DNA from: Lagopus muta
Taxonomy: Eukaryota > Chordata > Aves > Galliformes > Phasianidae
NCBI RefSeq assembly: GCF_023343835.1
Contig: NC_064472.1
Span: 8,485,469-8,549,468, forward strand
Direction: 5' to 3'
DNA length: 64,000 nucleotides
In this document: positions 36,801 to 64,000 of the stretch, piece by piece
Layout: every line of letters begins with the position of its first letter
How positions within the stretch are numbered: the first letter of the stretch is position 1
Notes under the pieces: generated by a model
What the model was told of the DNA's origin: nothing
Databases searched by the model: none
What the model saw: the letters and a program-made list of their open reading frames with translations, nothing else
Translations under genes and position numbers: made by a program

Positions 36801-38794
36801 ATTTGAAGAGAGCTGCTACTGCTGCCTTTGACAGCTTCTGTGATCGTTGAGAACGCAGTGCTGTTGGACGCAGCTCATGACAGAAACAAAAAGCTGAGAA
36901 AAGCTCTGCTAGCACAGAACTGCAGTTGTTAACATCAGAAACTGGATACAGAACAAAAGCCAACAAGTGCCAGCATGTCCTGATCTCCACCCCACCCTCC
37001 GAGCTTTGGAGCTTTAAGAAAACAAACAAACAAACATTGATAATAGTTCACTGTAGGACATTCTACCTTCAGGCAACAAGTTGTGATCAGCACACATTTT
37101 AAAACACCTCCCGTGGTTTGTGCATCATATGCATCATCTCACAGGTGATGGGGAAGACCCAGCATCTGTGCACACGTTAACAAACAAGCAAGCACTGACA
37201 GAAGTCACAGGTAAGATTTATTCCAAGACAAACCAGTGCATTGATTTGTGCCGACACCAGGCCCTAAAACAGATGAAACAAGTCACAGAAAGTTAGGAGT
37301 ACAAACCTGTTGCAACTTCAACACATCCATGTTAGAAAAAGACATCGCATGCACCCAGCCCTAAGATAGCAATGAGTTTGTGAGATAGATCAAGGTACCA
37401 GAAGAGAAAGGCACATGAACCTCTGGCTGGTCCATTTCAGTATTATGTGGATGAGTCATAGTGATTTATACACCCTGAGTCGGTGGGAGGCCTTGAAAAG
37501 TACAAGTTTAATGAGATTAAAATTCAGCACCTGAAATTTCCCTGTTAACAAGGGAATCTAAAAAAGCAGATCCTAAAAATACCAAGAGTTGATTCCTAGA
37601 TTTTTGTTCTGAGATCAAAGTACCAACACCCAGAACTAGAGACATCCCACTGGATGCTGCAAGTGTTTTTGTACATCTCTCTCCTGGTTTCAGTCTGATG
37701 GATGGAATTTGTGTGTAATCAAGTGTTTGATTCATTGGTTTCTTTTCCAGGCCAGAAGTGGTCAGGCAGCCTGCACTTTCCATTCCTCCGGTGCTGGAAC
37801 CCTGTGTTGGGTCTGTGTGCACTCTTAGACTTTCTCACTCCCCACAGGACAGTGGAGGCTATTAGAAGACGGCACTTAATTTTTAATTGTAAGGATTCTT
37901 TTCTGTCAAGAGCTTTTTTTTTTTTTTTTTTTAATTACAAGAAACCACATGATTGTGATCATCATTTGACACAGCATAATAAGTAAAAAGATAAATTAAT
38001 TTAAGTCCTTCAAAATTAACATGGGAAAAAAAAAGAATGGAAGTACATCTACCTGACCTCTTTGAAAACGTTTCAGATTAAGCCCTTTCACAGGCACCTC
38101 CTGAGCAATGAATAAGCATCACCTCCATGTTGTTAAACTCAAGTGTTCTGAGAGCAATACCAAATGCTTATTTGGGCTTTTTCTTCTCTTGTGCCCTTCC
38201 TTGCCCCTCCGCACCACAATGAAGTGCAGAAGCAAGGGAAAGCACACACGAGATCCCTTCAGAAAAGATGTGGCTGCATTTCTGCTTTCCTTGTATGCAG
38301 CATGGACAAATCCCCGGTGTACGTGCTTCAGAGCCTTGAGAGAAGCTATGCAGGCATTGCAACACACAGAAACTTATTTTAAGTGGAGGCCACATCATGG
38401 GTTGCATCTGTGGGGTGACCAGCTGTGCACAGTGGGCAGTTTTCACTTGACTTCAAGCCAGAAAGGGTGCATATGGCTTGTGCAGCAGGAGCTATCAGAA
38501 GGCGAGCTCTGCCTGCACCACACAGCATTCCTAGGACTGAGCTGTACCCAAGGTGAGTGACTGAGTTATAGCAGCAATTGCAACAAAGCGATTAAGAACC
38601 TCTCAGACACCCTGGAAAAGTTGGTTTATGGAAAATAAAGGTATCAGACCTCTACAAACAGATCTCAGAGCTCCAGCCTAGCCTGCTGTAAGATGCTGCT
38701 GCATTGCTGAGATGCAGGGACTGATGGCCAATCTGTTTGTGGTTTCTTGCAACCAAACAAAAACGGGCAACCTCCACAGTCTAGATAAGCCTGC
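30881..38794. other. Intergenic, no gene seen
   Basis: This interval of about 7.9 kb separates the CR1 cluster from the inferred 3' end of DCAF12. Open frames reach 179 codons (32629-33168, minus) and 150 codons (38108-38560, plus). They match no family I know and are overlapped by comparable frames on the other strand. A run of nineteen T lies at 37914-37932. No tRNA, rRNA or array is visible. Confidence 0.55.
37914..37932. repeat. Poly(T) tract, 19 bases
   Basis: An uninterrupted T-run lies in intergenic DNA. It could be the tail of a minus-strand retroposed sequence, but no body is recognised to its right. Confidence 0.85.
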
Positions 38795-38800
38795 TTTATT
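38795..38800 (-). terminator. DCAF12: Candidate distal poly(A) signal of DCAF12
   Basis: AATAAA lies on the minus strand. About 15-40 bases downstream is a GT-rich stretch (ctgtggaggttgcccg, then tttttgtttggttgc), the arrangement expected at a real cleavage site. Use of this site gives a 3' UTR of about 2.75 kb. Confidence 0.55.
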
Positions 38801-40501
38801 TCACATTTGCACCAGGTGAGGGAAACCTGTTCATCACAAGGTCAGTCCCTCTCAGCTGATGGGCAAAAAGACAGACACCAAACCACCACTTAATATAGAT
38901 GGAACACAACTTTAATTTTGTAACTCTGCAGCTGCAAGCTATATACAAAGCAAGTGCTCGAGTGAAGAAAGAGGTTGAAATTCTACAGAAGAGTAACTGA
39001 TACACAATTATCTTAATCCTTAAAATACAAAAATGCTGCCAAAGACCTCAAACAGAGGCAGCACAAATATCCCCATAATGAAATTCAGAAGTCTCCCTCA
39101 TTAAGGGAGTCACAAGAATCACTCACAATACAAATGTAACCTTTGTGGATAGACTAGATCTGGTCAGGTCTCTGGGCACTCTTTCAAAGTATTTTAAAAT
39201 GGATCTATGTGGAAAATGAACAATTGAGACTATGAACAAACATCTATTTACTATTCTTTGGTAATTTACTCACCTTGGACTAACACCAGTAGCACTGATG
39301 AAGGGACAAAACAATGGGCTCAATGCTTTACAACAGTCCCAGAAAACACCTTGAGAGAACAGTAGCACTTCTCCTTGGCTGAGCTGACAGTACAACAGGG
39401 AAGGCTGGAGGAATGACCAGTTACAAGGTGTCTGTGAAGAGAGTGGGCATCACCCACAATGCTACGCTCAAGCTAACATTGCGTTGTAGCTTCAGCTTCC
39501 ATGGGAATGTCTGTTACTTAACACTTGATTGTTGTTTAGGGCTTGTTTCCCAGTACTGCAAACTGGGCATTACTGAACATAAAAGTCAATAGTTTGATTG
39601 CATGTGATTATAAACATGAAAAAAGTAGTCTACTCAAAAGAGGTGAGAAGTAAAATGAACAGCTTCCTACAATCAATAGCAGCACAAGATCCCATATTCC
39701 TGAAAAGCTGAATAGCAGGAAAAGAGGACTGAAGGTCTGCTACAATTATTTACCTCCTCTCCTTGGTGTCTAATGCCGGATAAACCAGCCTGTTCCCCCC
39801 CCTCAGGAACAGACTATTACACTGTGTAATCCTATCAGCAAAAGATGTAAGTCAGGGTCTCAGTACTTGGCATTACTGATGGAGATGCTGCGTACAAAGA
39901 CAAGAGGGACTGTAAGAACACAATCAGACTGTGGTAAGTAGCTCTGATAAATCTGGCAGGAACTCTTGCAGGAAATAGAGTCACTCTACCGTGGCAGCTG
40001 TAATCTCCAGCAGAGACAGAAGAAAAGAGCATGTCCCAGTCTTGCCTTTTCTCCTCAGCTTCAACTGCTCATTTGGCACCAAAGCAGCGAGGCCAAGGCA
40101 TGCACTCTGCTCCAATATTCATCCCAGCAGAAGATGGTAACAAGGCAAGAGTTCCTGGTGCCTGCTGGAAGGCCAGGAATAGCACTCTGGAGCCCTGCAT
40201 TTTAGCTGAGTATTAGATAAGATCACATACTGAAGTGCATACACTTCACAGCTGGACCCAAAAGGCACTGGATCTGTTCTCCCCACCCATAGTCCCAAGT
40301 AAAATTCAAGGGAGTTCAAACAGAGAAGGCAGAGAAGGGGAGTCTGGGGAAAGACTGAACACCTCCTGCTGCAAGCTGGATGACAGTGGATACTAATGCA
40401 ACATGAGCTAACAGCACGTTACCTTGCTACGTGGTAAGCTTTTAGCCTGCACTAGACAAGTCTGAGACACACTCTTTAACCTTAGAGGAAAAAATAGTTT
40501 C

Positions 40502-40507
40502 TTTATT
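40502..40507 (-). terminator. DCAF12: Candidate proximal poly(A) signal of DCAF12
   Basis: AATAAA lies on the minus strand about 1.04 kb past the DCAF12 stop codon, with a modest downstream GT-rich stretch (gagtgtgtctcagacttgt). It may be an alternative site that shortens the 3' UTR. Confidence 0.45.
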
Positions 40508-41541
40508 CCATTGGCTTATCAGAGCAGATGGCTAACGACCCTAACAACCAGAACAGACATAAAATGGAAATAAATTCCATAGCCTGGGACAAAAATCCTG
40601 GGCTTTAGACTGTCTGAAAATAACCCCCGAGCTACCACAGCAGCATACTTGGGAACCCTGGCTCGCTTGGAAAATAGCTTAGTTCATCTTTTCTTGTCAT
40701 TAAAACTCGTATCCCTAGCCCCCATTTCCTTTCATCACCACTGCAGGCCCCTCAATGCAATGTTATTCTACGACAGCCACACTGCAGAACAGCCCATTCA
40801 AACTCCAGCTGTGCAAGCTGATACCTGGATCAAGTACAGGAACAGAAGATCATGTTTTTGCTCCTGGCACTGCTGAAAACTACAATTAAAATGTAAATGC
40901 ACTTTTGAGAACTCCTGTGCTTCTGCAGTTTGGACTTGATGGGTAATACCCCTGGGGAGTCTATCCCTGGGCTCCAATGAGTACAGCTTAAAATTACTGT
41001 ATTCCTTTACATATAAACAGTATCATTAGAGTTGTACTTTTAAAAAATAAGATCAACCCAGGCCAGGGCCAGGCTCTGCAGATAAAGTAGCTTATCTCTT
41101 ATAAATATTTTTAATATTTTTTAATTACAAGTAGTCCTCACTCCAGGTAATGTAACTGACACGAAGTACCTGCGCACACACAGCCCCCAGACTTTCACAG
41201 AAAGTGCAGGAGCAACCACTCTATTAGAAAGGAATCCTACCTCGCAGCAAAGTAAGGGAGGGGGCGCGTGGCCAAGATAGCCTAAATGTGGGGAGTCATT
41301 CGGAGTAAGTAAAATAAAAAGAGATATCAAATACCCATCATAGAAAGGATCAAGGAGGTTAAAGCAAAGAACTGGTTCAAAGAGATGTATAAAACTGTCG
41401 GAAGCCAACAGAAAACTCTGACAAAAAATAACTTGCATTAAAACCAAAATTCAATGGCATCACACAGTTTCATTCACTGTTAAAACAAAGGAAAAGAAAG
41501 TAGAAAACTGCGTAAGGATCAGCATTTTTTAAGAGTTATCA

Positions 41542-59154
<17,613 letters not shown>

Positions 59155-59745
59155 TCAAGAAAACAAAGCATTCAAAGACATTTGGTTACTCTTGGTTACA
59201 TTTGATTACTCTTTCCTCTTTTTTTTTCTCCCGAGGCTGAAATCCACAAATGCTACAAGTATGGCTGGAAAAACATGTACAAACTGCTACTTAAAAGAAA
59301 TAAAACCCACTTTAACTTAATTGGTTTATTTCAACAATACTACTTGGTTTGCAGAGCAATGGAACAGAAAGAGAAATCTTACACAGAAGGCTTCTCAAAT
59401 AACCAAATACTCAGTCTAAAATGTACTACCTGTTCAATACTTCGAGAAAACAAAATTGTTTTCAAGTTACTCTTAACAAGTGAGAAAGATAGATCCACCT
59501 CAAAGCAGCTAGTAAGCCCAAGGGCACTTAGAACAAGTCTGTGGCTGCACAGATAAGGGTACACAGCACTGCCAGAGTGAACAGCTATGCTCATCAGCTG
59601 GCAAAAATAACAGTTGTATGTCAGTGTTACTCTTCCTTTGGCAGAAAAAAAAAAAAGCAACAACAATTATGAAGTCCTACAACTCTTCACCCATCACTGA
59701 ACACTGAGTTATGTCAGTTCAAACATACAACTGTAAAGTTTGCTT

Positions 59746-59781
59746 GTAGTTTACTATAATGGTAAACTATAGTTTAAACTA
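59746..59781. repeat. AT-rich inverted-repeat cluster
   Basis: TAGTTTAC (59747-59754) pairs with GTAAACTA (59762-59769) across a 7-base loop. It is followed at once by the perfect 12-base palindrome TAGTTTAAACTA (59770-59781). The same core is reused in both. It may be a decayed terminal inverted repeat or chance. Confidence 0.7.
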
Positions 59782-60029
59782 CAATTATAGCAAAGTGTGG
59801 TTTACATTGTCCAACAAAGTCTAACTTCATTCACATTGGATCACTTCATAAGTGTCCAGAGTGCAGCTGCTCCAACAGACAAACTGATTTAACTGAAAAG
59901 AACCATGCAGCACAGGCCAACAATCTTCAGTTTCCAGGAGAAAAATGTGCCAAATGAGCAGTTTATAAATGCTTAGCTAATGACAATAGGCAACTTCTGT
60001 CAAGAATGTTTTGTGTCAACAGAATTTCT

Positions 60030-60480
60030 GTCATTAGAGAGGCCACATCTGGAGCACTGTGCCCAGTTCTGGGCTCCCCAGTTCAAGAAACACAGGGAGC
60101 TACTCAGAGAGACCAGGAGAGGGCCACAGAGGTGGCTGTGGGCCTGGAGCACCTCCTGTATGAGGAACAGCTGAAAGAGATGGGACTGTTCAGCCTGGAG
60201 AAGAGGGGACTGAGAGGAGATCTTACCAACACTTGGAAATATCTAAAGAGTAGCAGTCAAGTGAATGTGGCTGGGCTCCTTTTTTTTGTGGTACCCAGCA
60301 ACAAGACAAGGCGGAATGGGCACAAACTTCAACACAGGAAGTTCAGTATGAACATGACAACAAAGTCCTTTACTTCGAAGGTGACAGAGCACCTGCCTGC
60401 CTTCCTCTGCAATCTCATGTAGGGAACCTGCTTTAGCAGGGGGTAGGACATAACGATCCCCAGAGGTCTCTTTCAACACC
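60030..60480 (+). mobile_element. CR1 LINE 3' portion
   Basis: This is a sense CR1 remnant encoding pieces of the ORF2 C-terminus (EATSGALCPVLGSPVQ near 60.05 kb, [20 protein letters not shown] near 60.2 kb). A degraded 3' UTR follows, ending 'ccagaggtctctttcaacacc'. It is diverged, with a T-run insertion at about 60281. Confidence 0.88.
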
Positions 60481-63400
60481 TGTGAATGCGTGATACTGTG
60501 GGCAACACAAACGACAGAAAAGAAAATGGAATATCACAGAGCATACCTGGCTCCAAGAAAAGTGTACAGTTGCAAATCAGGATTATAGTAGAGTTTGGTT
60601 CCCTCACCAAAGTCTGTTCAAGTATCGTATTACCCATTCCATCAATATATCATTGTTGTGTTCTATGTAGACTTACACCAACTTCAACCCACAATTCACT
60701 CTCCTTAGTAGTCATCAGTCTTGCACAGCTCCTACAGTTGCTGAATCTTCACCTTCAGTTCTTTATTCTGTATGCAGATGCAGGGGGTGACGGAACAGCT
60801 GAAGTGCAGCTGAGCAGGCAGAGGTGGAGGACACTTCTCACTGCCCTCAGTGCAGTTGAGCGTCCAAACCTACTGATGAACACTCAGCATACAGCGCAGC
60901 CCTAACTTCATCCCTGGAAACTAGTTGTCCTGTTCCTGCAGTGTAGGCATTAATTTCTTCTCCTCTCACCTCTCTTTCTTGAATATTTTCTTTCAACAGA
61001 AGATCTCAGTACTTCCCCCTGCCCTCCTTCAACAGTTCCTGGTGTCACTTGCAGGTCCTAACGCTGGCACCAAAACTGATCATTAGGAAAACACATCCAC
61101 ATTTCAGGATGCCCACAGATTCTGAAAAATCATGTTTCAGCAATTAGAGATGCACAGCTCAAATGGCACCTCAATAGATAGGAGGACTGAAATTAAAAAC
61201 CTTCCATGTTCTCCAGTCTGACACCCCGTCACACATCTGTGCCTGATACTAGGTTAATAAATAAATAAAAATACTTAGCCTAACGTGAAACTCCTTTCAT
61301 AAAGCTAAACTGTAAACTAATCAATTAGTCAAAGAACTTGGAAACATACAATACTGAAGTATCACAGACCCTAAACTCACACTGAGTTAAGGGACAGGCT
61401 TTGAAGGTTCAGCTGTAGAGTTTGAACCAGGAACTACTGCACATTGGAAGAAACAGAACATAACGCAGGCAAACTAAAAGCACAATCCAGGAGTAAAATA
61501 AACAAGCACTACCTGCTCACATCATGACTTTTGCATCATCTGGGACAGCACAGAAAGATAGAAGTTCACACTTACAAGTAGAACCATGAAATGTCAAGAA
61601 ATCTTCCCTGTAAATTCAGCATGCAGAAGCCAAACAGCTGTTCCTAGCACTTCTGCCTTTTGGGCTTTAAAGCATTCTAACAAAATAGGCATCCAGCTAA
61701 GAATGTTGACAACTGAACACGGTTTTATGAGTTTTAAAGACACTACAGTAAATAAAGTGTAAAATATCTGACTGTTTATAAACAAGTTCAGCCATAACTC
61801 CAGCATGTAGTTAAATAAATCTGAAGAAAACAGAGATTACTCTACTTTTCCCAAGAAAACTGGTATTGTTGCTACTGTTGAAATAAGTACAACTGAAAAT
61901 TGCTCCCAAGCAGTCTAGACTCTTAAAGAGTCTTGACAAAGGCATGATAGCTGTATTATCCATTTTTTTTCCCCACTCTATGAAGTGGGAATAAGAATTT
62001 TTTCAGCTACTTGTACAGAAGCTAAAAGCCAGTCACACTCACACACACAAAAAAAACCCACCAAACCTTCCACTAGGTGCAGCAAACACAGCAAAAAAAA
62101 AAACCAGCAAGCTGTCTGCCCCTTGAATTTAAGTTTTACACAACTGCATTCTTCCCACTAGTAGAATATATGCACGACAGTAACCAGCACGCCAAATAAC
62201 TTGATCCTCAGGACTTCAAGGAAGGACTGCTTCACACTGCTTCGGACATCTGCCCACAGTCCAAGCACCATACCTAATCTGTGAGAAACAAAGCAAATTC
62301 AGCCATCTTGTTCTCCACAGGACAATACTGTTCTAACAAGGAAACAAGCTGAACAACATCACAGAGAAATCCTTTCTTTAACGTTTGTAAGGACATCCTA
62401 CAACAGTGCTGTGTCACTCTAGAACCACGGCAGACTGATACAGCTTCATACTACATCTGTCACAATCTCAAGTTTTTAGAATCTGGCTATAATTTCCACA
62501 CTCAACGAAATTACTAATTGCCTGCCTATTTTTTTATTATTTTATTTTGAATTGCAGAATAGTAGAAATCCTTCTATCAAGTAGCTCCTATACATTTTCT
62601 AAAGAGGCTGTCCCCTTGCCATACTGTTTACAATGTTTCACTTCATTAATGGAGGAACTTAATTGATCAACAAGCCAAAAGCCAATTTCTTGTAACAAGG
62701 AATCAAGTATCAGAAGACCTGATTCTGCACTGCAAAATCCATCTTCTGGATGTCACTTTCATTTTTTGACTTGCCTTTAAGGGACAAAGTTTAGGAGGGA
62801 AAGGAAAAGAGAAGATACACATTCAGTAAATATAACTGTACTTCCCACAAGTCTTTAACCTAAAGGATTTGTCAAAGAAATGCAGCAAGTAATAAATATT
62901 TCTGCCTATGCCATTTTAATGCTACATCTGATCTAACCATTACTTCAAGAAGCATTCTGGTCATATTTACTTTAGTGGGAATATCAAAACTTTGATAAGA
63001 CTCATCTTCATATGTAGAGCAAGATTTTAAAAAAAATCTAAGAAATGCAATTTTCATGGCATCACATGAAGAACAGGTTGATCCTCCGCTGCTGGATTTG
63101 CGCACAGAACAGCAGATACAATCAGCTGAAAATTAAGGCTGCCTGTTCAAACCAATCTGAACAAAACCAAAGCATGTCACCCACAGCTACAGTATGTTTT
63201 TATTTCAGAAACAGGATAGACTCAGAGTCACAAGATACAAAGAACAAGACTACTTATTCTTCACATGCTGCCCTGAAATCACATAGCATAATGCACTTTT
63301 ATCATTCGTATGAGCATCTGAAAAAACTCCAAACAAACATACTGCCTCGCTAAGGAGGCTCACTAAAAGAATAATTTGGGGTAGAGTTTCACAGTTGGCT

Positions 63401-64000
63401 TAAGTTAATCTTTGGAAATCTACATGTACTTTCTTCACATACGCTCCCTGCCTCACCAGCTCTGCGACAACAACAGGTGTTCAGGTAGCTCCAGGTCACC
63501 CAGATCTTCTCTCTGCCTTTGGCAGAAGCTAGGCTTTGTCTCAATACAAAGCAGCAAGCTGACCCAGCTGACTCCTCAGCCGTGTGAACACTAGCGCCAG
63601 CAAGAATGAGCAGGTGGGAACATCCTGTTCTGCAAGGGCATGGCCAGCAACCAGCTGAACCCGACCACAATAATTTCAGTCTCAGCCAAGCTGAAAAATG
63701 ACATCATTATCTCTAAACTTTATTTCACTAACAAAACAATAGAAATAAGACAATGCTTAGAGTAGTTACACTAACACCACTGCTGGTTACACTGAAAAGC
63801 ATGGATTTCCCCCCCGTCCCTCCCACGTTTCTCAGTATTGTTTTATGTTTGGATTGTAAACATTTCTCGTTTCTTTTAAATCATGGAATGCTTCCCATAA
63901 AACTCTTCATTTCTACAGCAATACAGATCCACTAATATATCACGCCAAGTCTCCAAGAAACACTATACCTTCAAAGACTAAGCAGACTCAAACTGGTAGA

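Larger units (their letters stand above)
38780..41541 (-). other. DCAF12: DCAF12 3' UTR (left bound inferred)
   Basis: This is non-coding sequence between the stop codon and the distal candidate poly(A) signal. No introns, CR1 copies or other repeats are recognised in it, unlike the flanking intergenic DNA, which fits a retained UTR. Short AT-rich stretches (about 41100-41125) occur. The left bound depends on which poly(A) signal is used. Confidence 0.55.

Noticed and set aside
38108-38560. 150-codon plus-strand open frame
   Set aside because: Overlapped by comparable frames in other phases and on the other strand, no family resemblance, and next to the 3' end of DCAF12.

Overview
This is nuclear DNA of a bird. 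It has two vertebrate protein-coding genes with GT-AG introns. Almost every recognisable interspersed repeat is a CR1 LINE, the dominant avian retrotransposon, and I saw no mammalian-type Alu, B1 or L1. Human UBAP2 and DCAF12 are neighbours in the same order and on the same strand on 9p13. That region is known to correspond to the avian Z chromosome, so a Z location is likely but inferred. The CR1 types would suit a galliform, but the species cannot be fixed from this window.

Layout. Positions 1 to about 23.5 kb hold the 5' part of UBAP2 on the minus strand: a CpG-island promoter at about 22.8-23.8 kb, a probable non-coding exon 1 ending at 23389, an intron of about 21.9 kb, and the first coding exon at 1310-1408. 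The rest of UBAP2 lies off the left edge. Positions 23.8-38.8 kb are intergenic and rich in CR1 fragments. This stretch contains a 140-bp (CTCCT)28 microsatellite and a roughly 165-bp direct duplication, one copy of which interrupts a CR1. DCAF12 is on the minus strand from about 38.8 kb to beyond the right edge. Seven coding exons (probably exons 3-9 of nine) can be placed to the base, joining in frame to 344 codons that end in GLWS-stop at 41542. The first roughly 110 residues and the promoter lie to the right of the window. Two candidate poly(A) signals (40502 and 38795) bound the 3' UTR.

The two genes are in tandem, with the 3' end of DCAF12 about 15 kb upstream of the UBAP2 promoter. They are not an operon and need not share regulation. 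DCAF12 is a WD40 substrate receptor of the CUL4-DDB1 ubiquitin ligase, and UBAP2 is a UBA-domain ubiquitin-associated protein, so both belong to ubiquitin biology. I found no convincing new biological system. The items most worth checking are the 165-bp duplication, the four-E-box CpG promoter, the (CTCCT)28 tract and the mosaic CR1 copies.
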